From Streptomyces sp. NBC_00247 (GTDB lineage Bacteria; Actinomycetota; Actinomycetes; Streptomycetales; Streptomycetaceae): a stretch of DNA of 64,000 nt. The notes below the pieces were generated by a model. It saw nothing but the letters and a program-made list of their open reading frames with translations. It searched no databases and was not told the DNA's origin. The position numbers and the translations under genes were made by a program. The stretch covers positions 6,849,001-6,913,000 of the forward strand of contig NZ_CP108093.1 in assembly GCF_036188265.1 (NCBI RefSeq). The letters run 5' to 3'. Below are positions 25,901 through 34,200 of this stretch, piece after piece. Within the stretch, counting starts at the first letter, position 1; the number at the start of each line of letters is the position of its first letter.

Positions 25901-28047
25901 AGCCCGTGGAACGCCAGGACCTCGACGCCCTCGCCGACACCCTCGGCCTCCTCGAACCGGCACACCGCGAGGCACTGGGCACCGTCCTGCCCCGGCTCGC
26001 CCACTGGCGGAGCGCACGCGGGCGGGCCGCCGAGGCCGACGGTCTGCGGTACCGGGTGCGCTGGCAGCCGGTACCGGACCAGCCGGCCCCCCCGGCAGGA
26101 CCGGCCCGCTGGCTCCTGTTCGTACCGGCCGGGCCCACCGACGGCGACCGCCCGTACGACACCTGGGCGCCGCTCCTGGAGAAGGCCCTCACCGGCAGCG
26201 GCGCGCGCGTCGACCTGGTCCCGGTGGCGGACCTGCGGGCGGACCGCGACACCTTCGCCGCGCTGCTCGCGGAAGCGACCGGGCGGGCCCCGGCCGAGCC
26301 GGTGACCGGAGTGCTGTCCCTGCTCCCGCTCGACCACGGCACGGACCCGGACCTGCCCGCCCTTCCGCGTGGTACGGCCGCCACCACGACGCTTCTCCAG
26401 GCGCTGGAGACCACCGGAACCGGGGCCCCGCACTGGGCGCTCACCCGGGGGGCGGTGACCGCCACCTCCGGCGACCGGACGGCCGACCCCACCGGTGCAC
26501 TCGTCTGGGGGCTCGGCGTGATCGCCGCCGTGGAGAGCCCCGGATGGGGCGGTGTCCTCGATCTGCCCGAAGGCGCGGACGCCCGCGCCGCCGGCCGGGT
26601 GGCCGCCGCCCTCACCGGGGGCCACCGGGAAGCCGAACTCGCCGTGCGCCCCGAGGGCCTCCTCGCCCGCCGCCTCGTCCCCGCACCACTGGAAGCCGCC
26701 CCCGGCGGCCGTACGACCGGCTGGACCCCGAGCGGCACGGTCCTCGTCACGGGAGGCACCGGGGCGCTCGCCCGGCACACCGCCACCTGGCTGGCCCGCA
26801 AGGGCGCCGACCATCTCCTGCTGGTCAGCCGGAGGGGCGGCGAAGCGCCCGGCGCGGACGCCCTGCGCGACGAACTCACCGCGCTGGGAGCCGAGGTGAC
26901 CTTCACCGCCTGCGACGTCTCCGACCGTGACGCGCTCGCCGGAGTACTGGCCGCGGTGCCCGCCGAACACCCGCTGACGGCGGTCGTGCACACCGCCGCC
27001 GTACTCGACGACGCCCTGCTCGACGCCCTCACCCCGGAGCGGGCCGACCGGGTCCTGCGGGTCAAGGCGCTCGGAGCACGCCATCTGGACGAACTCACCC
27101 GCGGCCTGCCCCTCTCGGCCTTCGTGCTCTTCTCCTCCGTCACCGGGATCGCCGGCACCCCCGGGCAGGGCAACTACGCCCCCGGCAACGCCTATCTCGA
27201 CGCCCTCGCCCACACCCGCCGGGCCGCCGGGCTCCCCGCCACCTCGATCGCCTGGGGCCAGTGGGCGGGCGACGGCATCGCCGGCGACGAAGGCGCCCAC
27301 CGCAACGCGCGCGGCGGGCTGCTCCCGATGGAGCCCGAACTCGCCGTATACGTACTGGAACAGGCCCTGGACCAGGACGAGACCCATCTGGTGGTCTGCC
27401 GTGCCGACTGGCAGGCCCTCGCCGCCGGCCGCGCCCACCCGTTGCTGGCGGAGCTGACGGCCGCACCGTCCACCACCGGGACAGCCTCGCCGCAGGAACC
27501 CGAACAAAGCGGTCTTCTCGCAGACTTGGCCGGAGCGACGAGCGGACAGGAGCGCCGCAGACTGCTGCTCCGCTTCGTGACGACCCAGGTCGGCGAGGTC
27601 CAAGGCGGCAGGCCCGCCGGCTCGGTCGAGATACACCGGGGGTTCAAGGAACAGGGCTTCGACTCCCTCACCACCGTGGAACTGCGCAACCGCCTCAACC
27701 GGCACACCGGGCTGAACCTGCCGACCACCGCGGTATTCGACCACCCCACCCCGCACGCGCTCGCCGAGCTGCTCCACGAGCGCCTCGCCCCGGCAGACCG
27801 GACGCAGGACGCCGCGGAACACGAACTCAGCGGACATCTCGACCGGTTGGAGGCCCTGCTCGCCTCCCTGCCGCCGGGCGGACCCGAACGCGCGGTGGCG
27901 GCGGCCCGGCTGGCCGCGCTGGCGGCGGGCGACCACGGAACGCCCCGCCCGGCCGGCGGTGACGAAAGGGACGTGGCCGCAGGCCTCTCGTCCGCCACCG
28001 ACGACGAACTGATGGATTTCATCGGCAAGGAGTTCGGCATCGCCTAG
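19921..28047 (+). CDS. Type I modular polyketide synthase 1: loading module and module 1
   Basis: 2708 aa. Loading module: KSQ (about 20-441; the active-site Cys is Gln189 in V-D-S-A-Q-S-S, so it decarboxylates rather than condenses), AT (about 582-870, Ser678 in G-H-S-V-G-G, HAFH motif: malonyl-CoA) and ACP (Ser1018 in G-L-D-S-L). This predicts an acetyl starter. Module 1: KS (about 1078-1502, Cys1249), AT (about 1613-1910, Ser1713 in G-H-S-V-G-E, HAFH: malonyl-CoA), KR (Rossmann motif near 2272, L-D-D at 2362-2364 so B-type, Tyr2419) and ACP (Ser2582 in G-F-D-S-L). No DH or ER, so a 3-hydroxybutyryl intermediate is expected. The C-terminal 120 residues form helices for docking to PKS2. A Thr/Glu/Ala repeat lies in the loading KS-AT linker. 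Start ATG preceded by GAAGGG. Confidence 0.97.
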   Translation: MTTTSQGANRTAGAGHGGGRAVAVIGLACRLPGALGPDSFWDLLSKGADAIRPLPEDRRPAAPGGRGTAGSSDEDLPGGFLDEVDHFDHAFFGVSPREAAEMDPQQRLVLELAWEALEEAGIVPGSLAGTPVGVYLGAMAYDYALLRHREDAEPLTRHTLAGLNRGLLANRVSYHLGLRGPSLTVDSAQSSALVSLHLAHRAVRDGDCDLALAGGVNLNLAPDSTSAAARFGGLSPDGRSFTFDSRANGYVRGEGGGLVLLKPLDAALADGDRVHGVILASGVNNDGATEALTVPSADAQRELLRLVADEAGIDPHEVQYVELHGTGTPVGDPVEAAALGAAYGVGRAAGSPLLVGSVKTNIGHLEGAAGIAGFLKTVLSLKNRRIPATLNHETPHPRIPLDTLRLRVQRHLGPWPRPDRRLIAGVSSFGMGGTNCHVLLAEPPTPVRPSPRAGVTTAATARTEAARTEAAGTAAAGTEAARAEAAPEESVRAEAVLPWTLSAADPAALRAQARRLAAHVRADPDATPDGIGHALATTRALFDHRAVVLGTDRTSLLAALDAVAAGHRTPGAETGRARAAGTLAFLFPGQGSQRPGAGLGLHRTVPAFAGALDEVCSHLDIHLERPLREILFAEPGTPEAALLDRTEYTQVALFALGAALHRVLGQHLPEPDFVLGHSVGGLTAAYAAGVLSLADAAALVAARGRLMGEARTGGAMIAVEATEEETAPVLADYAGRLALAAVNGPRAVVLSGDADAAEEAAARFAAQGRRTRALKVSHAFHSPHMDGAVAEFRRTASGLAFRPPTLTVISDATGQPADPDELTSPDYWAEHLRRPVRFHDAVRTLTAQGVSGYLELGPGNVLTALTRSILAADGDTTATAVPLLRPGTPERLALLTGLAELHTTGTDADWSGFFGGTDRTERATLPTYAFQRRPFRFATAARAGTAAPDTVRDPALRAEGRDEPTPGRELPHVGRAPDTAARPDFLRLVTAAATEVLGSASTDGLDTDRTFKALGLDSLGAVEFADRLSRASGLRLTPTLTYDHPTPLALARHLEAESRREAAPEVARPPGRAASDDDPVAIVATAGRWPGGADTPEQLWDLLASGTDATSGFPVNRGWPEDLHHPDPDRPGGSYVARGGFLHDADRFDADFFGLSPREAEAMDPQQRLLLETSWELLERAGVDAAALRGSGTGVFVGATQQEYGPRLHETTGDGAGHRLTGATVSVASGRIAYALGLEGPALTVDTACSSSLVALHLAARALRSGECDLALAGGVSVMAAPGMFTEFSRQRGLAPDGLCKPFAAAADGTAWSEGVGLVLLERLSDARRNGHRVLALVRGSAVNSDGASNGLTAPNGPSQQRVIRQALESAGLTAADVDAVEAHGTGTTLGDPVEAQALIHTYGQNRPEDRPLLIGSLKSSIGHTQAAAGISAVIKMTQALRHGSLPGTLHVDRPTPHVDWSRGSVELLTRETPWPAVGRPRRAAVSAFGISGTNAHLILEEAPAAPPQPARTPAAPGSPVPWVLSARTPQALRDQAARLAALLDHDEAPEGPSATDPAEVAYALARRPSFDHRSVLVGRDPAGLRAAVSALARGESAEGAVRGHAAAHGRVAFLFTGQGSQRVGMGRELYADHPVFAASFDANCDALDVHLAGHASVPLRDVIHGAPDAPAGHGGELDRTLYTQPALFALEVALFRLLESWGVHPDVVAGHSVGEIAAAHVAGVLGLGDAAALVVARARLMQALPEGGAMIAVEADEEEVLAELEGLADTVGIAAVNGPTASVMSGEEKEVLAAAERFRARGRRTSRLRTSHAFHSPLMDPMTGELGEVAEGLTHLPPRIPLLSALDGEHFTPERPLMPDYWAAHARGPVRFLDVARRLERDNVTTFLELGPDAVLTALTQEALLGNRPEATPPPALASLLRRGRPEPESLLTALGAAHTRGASVDWSAVLGLTGPSRVELPTYPFQRSRHWADAPGLRAPSAVPAGDDRFWEPVERQDLDALADTLGLLEPAHREALGTVLPRLAHWRSARGRAAEADGLRYRVRWQPVPDQPAPPAGPARWLLFVPAGPTDGDRPYDTWAPLLEKALTGSGARVDLVPVADLRADRDTFAALLAEATGRAPAEPVTGVLSLLPLDHGTDPDLPALPRGTAATTTLLQALETTGTGAPHWALTRGAVTATSGDRTADPTGALVWGLGVIAAVESPGWGGVLDLPEGADARAAGRVAAALTGGHREAELAVRPEGLLARRLVPAPLEAAPGGRTTGWTPSGTVLVTGGTGALARHTATWLARKGADHLLLVSRRGGEAPGADALRDELTALGAEVTFTACDVSDRDALAGVLAAVPAEHPLTAVVHTAAVLDDALLDALTPERADRVLRVKALGARHLDELTRGLPLSAFVLFSSVTGIAGTPGQGNYAPGNAYLDALAHTRRAAGLPATSIAWGQWAGDGIAGDEGAHRNARGGLLPMEPELAVYVLEQALDQDETHLVVCRADWQALAAGRAHPLLAELTAAPSTTGTASPQEPEQSGLLADLAGATSGQERRRLLLRFVTTQVGEVQGGRPAGSVEIHRGFKEQGFDSLTTVELRNRLNRHTGLNLPTTAVFDHPTPHALAELLHERLAPADRTQDAAEHELSGHLDRLEALLASLPPGGPERAVAAARLAALAAGDHGTPRPAGGDERDVAAGLSSATDDELMDFIGKEFGIA
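21301..21375. repeat. Five tandem 15-bp units in the loading-module KS-AT linker
   Basis: Degenerate units of the type GCGCGTACGGAAGCC from 21301 to 21375 encode A-R-T-E-A-like repeats in the interdomain linker. Multiples of 15 keep the frame. Confidence 0.8.
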
Positions 28048-28104
28048 GGCATGTGTCGAAAGGCCCGCCTGTCCGGCGGGACGGCGCCACTTTCGGCACA
28101 CGCC
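28048..28104 (+). terminator. Long imperfect hairpin directly after the PKS1 stop
   Basis: Outer arms 28048-28062 and 28090-28104 pair at 13 of 15 positions plus one G-T wobble; inside them CCCGCC (28064-28069) and GGCGGG (28075-28080) form a second perfect stem around TGTCC. It begins at the first base after the TAG. It could act as a terminator or attenuator in the 204-bp gap before PKS2, an mRNA stabiliser, or be a relic of a small mobile repeat, since one arm recurs at 14008-14022. Confidence 0.6.
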
Positions 28105-28251
28105 CCGGCGCATGCCCACAGCCGGTCCCTCGCGCCCCTCGCGTCCGGCCCTCCACGACGCACCACCGACCGCCCGGCCCCGGGCGCTCGGCCCACTGCC
28201 CGATCCGCTCGGCCTTCACTGCACCGGGCACTCCGCACGAAGGGTGGATTC

Positions 28252-31200
28252 ATGAACGACAGCCGGATGCGGTATCTCCTGGAGCGGGTCACCGCCGAAC
28301 TCCACGAGACCCGCAAGAAGTTGCGCGACGCCGAGGAAGGCGGCCAGGAACCCGTCGCCATCGTGGGCATGGGCTGCCACTTCCCCGGCGGGATCGACTC
28401 CCCGGAGGACCTGTGGCGGCTTGTCTCCGAAGGCGGCGACGTAGTGGGCGACTTCCCCGACAACCGGGGCTGGGACACCTCGGTTCTCTTCGACGCGGAC
28501 CCGGACCGCCCCGGCACCTCCTCCACCCGGCGAGGCGCGTTCCTCGCGGCGCCCGGCGACTTCGACACCGACTTCTTCGGCATCTCGCCCCGCGAGGCGC
28601 TGGCCACCGACCCGCAGCACCGGCTGCTGCTGGAGACGGCCTGGGAGACGTTCGAGCGGGCCGGCATCCGCCCCGACACCCTGCGCGGGAGCAGTACCGG
28701 CGTCTTCGTGGGCAGCAACGGCAACGACTACGCGCCCCCGGCCGGAGCCGTTCCCGAGGACCTGGAGGGCTACATCGTCGTCGGCAACGCGGCGAGCGTC
28801 GCCTCCGGACGGATCTCCTACACCTTCGGGTTCGAGGGCCCCGCCGTCACGGTCGACACGGCCTGCTCCTCGTCCTCGGTCGCCCTCCACCTGGCCGTAC
28901 GGTCGCTGCGCTCCGGCGAGTGCGACCTCGCGCTCGCCGGCGGGGTCACCGTCATGACCACCCCCTCCACCTTCGTGGAGTTCTCCCGGCAGCACGGGCT
29001 CGCGGCGGACGGCCGCTGCAAGGCTTTCGCCGGTGCCGCCGACGGAACCGGCTGGTCCGAAGGCGCGGGACTGCTGCTCGTCGAGCGGCTCTCCGACGCC
29101 CGCCGCCTCGGCCACCGGGTGCTCGCCGTCATCAGGGGCACGGCCGCCAACCAGGACGGCGCCTCCCACGGACTGACCGCGCCGAACGGCCCCGCCCAGC
29201 AGCGCGTCATCCGGCAGGCACTGGCCGACGCCCGCCTGACCGCCGGGCAGGTCGACGCCGTCGAGGCGCACGGCACCGGCACCACCCTGGGCGACCCCAT
29301 CGAGGCGCAGGCGCTGCTCGCCACCTACGGCCAGGAGCACACCGAAGACGCCCCGCTGTGGCTCGGCTCGGTGAAGTCGAACATCGCCCACACCCAGGCG
29401 GCGGCGGGGGTGGCCGGCGTCATCAAGATGGTGCAGGCCATGCGGCACGGGGTCCTCCCGAAGACCCTGCACCTGGACGAGCCGTCCCCGCACGTCGACT
29501 GGGCGTCGGGCGCCGTCTCCCTCCTCGCGGACCACCGGCCGTGGCCGGAGACCGGGGAGCCGCGCCGCGCGGGCGTGTCCGCCTTCGGCATGAGCGGCAC
29601 CAACACCCACATCATCCTGGAACAGGCCCCCGAACCCGCGCCCGCCGACAGCGGACCGGCCGGCGAGCCGCACGACGGGACCGAGCCCACCGCCGTACCC
29701 CTGCTGCTCTCCGCGCGCACCCCCGCCGCCCTCGCGGCACGGGCCGCCGACCTCGCCGCGTACCTCCGCACCGGACCGGACACCGCCGCCGTCGTCCGTG
29801 AACTCGTCGCGGGACGGACCGCGTTCGAGGAACGCGCCGTCGTCGTCGGCGCCACCGGGGCGGAGTTGATCGCCGGGCTCGACGCGCTCGCCTCGGGCGA
29901 ATCCGCGCCCGGGTCCGTGCGGGGGACGGCCACCGGGGGCGAGCGCCGCACGGTGTTCGTCTTCCCCGGCCAGGGCTCCCAGTGGACCGGCATGGCCCGT
30001 GAACTCCTCGACACCGCACCGGTGTTCGCCGACAGTATCGACGCGTGCGCCCGGGCGCTGGAGCCCTGGACCAACTGGTCGCTCACCGACGTGCTGCGCG
30101 GGGCGGAGCACGCCCCCGACCACGACCGGGTGGACGTCGTGCAGCCCGCGCTCTGGGCCGTGATGGTCTCCCTCGCGGAGCTGTGGACGTCGTACGGGGT
30201 GCGCCCCGACGCGGTGATCGGGCACAGCCAGGGCGAGATCGCCGCCGCGTACGTCGCCGGGGCCCTGACCCTGGAAGACGCCGCCCGGGTGGTCGCCCTG
30301 CGCAGCCGGGCCATCGGCGCGCTCTCCGGCGGCGGCGGGATGGTCTCCGTGGTGCTGCCCCTGGCCGAGGCCGAGACGGCCATCGCCCCCTGGGGCGGGC
30401 GCATCTCGGTGGCGACGGTCAACGGCCCCACCGCCGTGGTGGTAGCCGGTGAACCCACCGCCCTGGACGAGTTCATCGCGGCCGCCGAGCGGGACGGCGT
30501 ACGCACCCGCAGGGTCCCGGTCGACTACGCCTCCCACTCGGCCCAGGTCGAGACGATCCGCGAGGAGCTGCTGACCGCCCTCGCGCCGGTCGCCCCGCGC
30601 GCCGCGAGAGTCCCCCTCCTCTCCACGGTCACCGGCGACTGGCTCGACACGACCACGATGGACGCGAGGTACTGGTACACCAACCTCCGGCAGACCGTCC
30701 TCTTCGAACCGGCCGTCCGCAAGCTGCTCGCCGAGGGCCACGACGTGTTCGTCGAGGCCAGCCCGCACCCGGTGCTGACCTCCGCCGTGCAGGAGACCGC
30801 CGAAGCGGCGCACCCCGACGCCGAAGCCGTCGTCACCGGCTCGCTGCGCCGGGGAGAGGGCGGACAGGCCCGCTTCCTCACCTCGCTGGCCGAGGCGCAG
30901 GTCCGCGGCGTCGCCGTCGATTGGAACCCGGCGCTCGCCGGGCCGCGTCCGTCCGCGTCCGCCCCGGACGACCTCGCCGGCCTGCCCACGTATCCCTTCC
31001 AGCGGCAGCGGTTCTGGCTGGAGAGCGCGAGCGCCAGGGCGGCCGACGTCCCCGGGCTCGGCCTGCGCGCCGCCGGACACCCGCTGCTCGGCGCGTCGCT
31101 GCGGCCGGCCGAGGGCGACGGGCTCCTCCTGACCGGGCGCGTCTCCGTCCGTACCCACCCGTGGCTCGCCGACCACACGGTGCTCGACCGCGTCCTCGTC

Positions 31201-34200
31201 CCCGGCACGGCCCTGGTGGAGCTGGCCGTACGCGCCGCCGACGAAGCGGGCCGCGACACGGTCGAGGAGCTGGTGATCGAAGCGCCCCTCGTGCTGCCGC
31301 CCGGCGAGGCCCTCCAGATCCAGGTGGCCGTGGCCGCCCCCGACGAGGACGGCCGCCGCGCGGTGAGCGTCCACTCCCGCCCCCAGGACGCGGCGGACGG
31401 CGCGGGCTGGACCCGGCACGCGACCGGACACCTCACCCGTACGGCAGGCCCGGCGCGGTCGGAGGCCGCACCGGTCAGCTGGCCGCCGCCGGGGGCCACC
31501 GCGCTCCCGCTGGACGGCCTCTACGACCGGCTCGCTGATTCCGGAGTCGCGTACGGTCCCCGCTTCCAGGGGCTGCGCGCGGCCTGGCGGCTCGGCGACG
31601 AGGTCTTCGCCGAGATCGCGCTCGACGGTGAAGAGGAGTCGGCGGCAGGGGAGTTCGGGGTGCACCCGGCCCTGCTCGACGCCTCGTTCCACGCGGCGTC
31701 CCTCGGCGCCTCGCCGCAGGCCGGACCGGACGAGGTGCTGCTGCCGTTCGCCTGGAACGGGGTGCGGCTGCACGCCTCGGGAGCGACGGCCCTGCGCGTA
31801 CGGCTCGCACCCACCGCCGACGGCGGACTCTCCCTGGACGCGACCGATCCGGCGGGCGCTCCGGTCGTCTCCATCGACTCCCTGGTGTACCGCCCGGTGG
31901 CGGCAGCCCGGCTCACCTCCGGTCCCGGGGCCGCCGAGCCGCTGTACCGGCTCGACTGGACCCCGCTCCCGCTCGCCGCGCCCGCCTCGGGGCCGTTCGC
32001 GCTCCTGCGGCCGGAGGGCGCCGTGTCCCGGTACGCGGACCCGGAAGCCTCGCTGAGGTTCCGCGACCCCGCCGAGGCCGCCGCCGCCGTCCGTGCGGGC
32101 GGGAGCCTGCCCGGGCCCGTCCTGTACGAAGTGCCCGCCGACCCCCGGCTCGAGGACGGGACACCCCCGCCGGCGCGGGCGAGGGCGACCCTGGAGCGGG
32201 TGCTCGCCCTCGTCCAGGAATGGCTCTCCCACCCCGAACTTGACTCTGTGCCACTGGCGTTGGTGACCACGGGCGCGGTCTCCGCCGTCGGAGAGTCGCC
32301 CGACCTCACGACGGCCGCCGTCTGGGGCCTGCTGCGCTCGGCCCAGTCCGAACACCCCGGCCGCTTCCTGCTCATCGACACCGAGCGCGTGGAACAGGGC
32401 GTGCCACCCGGTGCGTCCGACCTCGCGGCGGCGCTCGCGACGGCGCTCGACACGGGTGAGACGCAGCTCGCACTCCGCGCCGGCACCGCCCACGCCCCAC
32501 GACTCGTCCCCGCCTCGACCGAATCCGCACAGACCGGGCGGACTTGGTACTTCGGACCGCCCGAAGGGACCGTCCTGGTCACCGGCGGCCTGGGGCTCCT
32601 CGGCAAACTGGTGGCCCGCCACCTCGTCACCGAACACGGCGTACGGCACCTGCTGCTGACCGGCCGACGCGGCCTTGCCACGCCGGGCGCCCCGGAGTTC
32701 ACGGCCGAACTCACCGCGCTCGGAGCCGAAGTGACGGTCGCCGCCGCCGACGCGGCCGACCGGGAAGCCCTGCGGGCCGTGCTGGACGGCATCCCGGCGG
32801 CCCACCCGCTCACCGGGATCGTGCACGCGGCCGGGACCCTGGACGACGGTGTCGTGGGCTCGTTCACCCCCGACCGACTGGCCACCGTGCTGCGCCCCAA
32901 GGCCGACGCGGCATGGAACCTGCACGCGCTCACCCGGGACGCCCCGCTCTGCGCGTTCGTGGTGTTCTCCTCGGCGGCGGGCGTCCTCGGTGTCCCCGGC
33001 CAGGGCAACTACGCCGCCGCCAACACCTTCCTCGACGCCCTGGTGGCGTACCGCAGGGCCCACGGCCTGGTCGGGACCTCCCTCGCCTGGGGCCTGTGGG
33101 AGGAGAGCGGTGAGCTGACCGCCCACCTGGACGACACCGACCACCGGCGCAACGCCCGCCACGGCACCCGCGCCCTCACCACCCCCGAGGGCCTCGCGCT
33201 CCTCGACGCGGCCGGGGCGGCCGCCGACGCGCTCCTCGTGCCGGTCGCCCTGCGCCACGGCGCCGAGCCCGGACAGATCCCGCCGGTCCTCCGCGACGTC
33301 GTACGGACCCGCAGGCCGGTCGCCCGCCAGGCCGCCGGAACATCGGGTTCCACCCTCGCGGCGCGGCTCCTCCCGCTCGGCGCGGCCGAACGCGAGGAGC
33401 TCCTCGCCGATGTGGTCCGCGCGGAGGCGGCGACCGTGCTCGGGCGCTCCGACCGCGACTCCATCGCCTCGGGCCGGGCCTTCAAGGACCTCGGATTCGA
33501 CTCGCTGACCGCCGTGGACCTGCGTAACCGGCTGGGGGCGGCGAGCGGGCTGCGGCTGTCGCCCACGCTCGTCTTCGACCACCCCACCCCGCAGTCCCTG
33601 GCCCGCTTCCTCCTCGCCGAACTGCTCGGTGGACACCCTGAGCCGGCGGCCCCCGCACCCGTGACCGTCCCGTCCGCGGACGCGGACGACCCGGTCGTCA
33701 TCGTCGGCATGAGCTGCCGGCTGCCGGGCCGGGTGGCCTCGCCCGACGACCTGTGGGACCTGGTCTCCCAGGGCGGGGACGCCATCACCCCGTGGCCCGC
33801 CGACCGTGGCTGGGACAACGAGAACCTCTTCGACGAGGACCCCGACGAGCCGGGCCGCACCTACACCCAGCACGGTGGATTCCTGCACGAGGCGGCCGAG
33901 TTCGACGCGGGCTTCTTCGGCATCTCGCCGCGCGAGGCGCTGGCGACGGACCCGCAGCAGCGGTTGCTGCTGGAGTCGTCCTGGGAGGCGTTCGAGCGGG
34001 CCGGGATCGCGCCGGACTCGCTGCGCGGCAGCCGCACCGGCGTCTTCGTCGGCGTGATGTACAACGACTACGCCTCCCGGCTGCGGGAACTGCCGCCGGA
34101 GCTGGAGGGGTACGTGCACAACGGCAGTGCGGCCAGCGTGGCCTCGGGGCGCATCTCCTACACGTACGGGTTCGAGGGCCCCGCGGTGACGGTGGACACC

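Noticed and set aside
21268..28119. 2283-residue open frame antisense to PKS1
   Set aside because: Gly/Arg/Val-rich shadow of the PKS codon pattern; no domains. Long antisense frames are routine at this GC content.
28216..34119. 1967-residue frame antisense to PKS2
   Set aside because: Same shadow effect; low-complexity translation with no recognisable fold.
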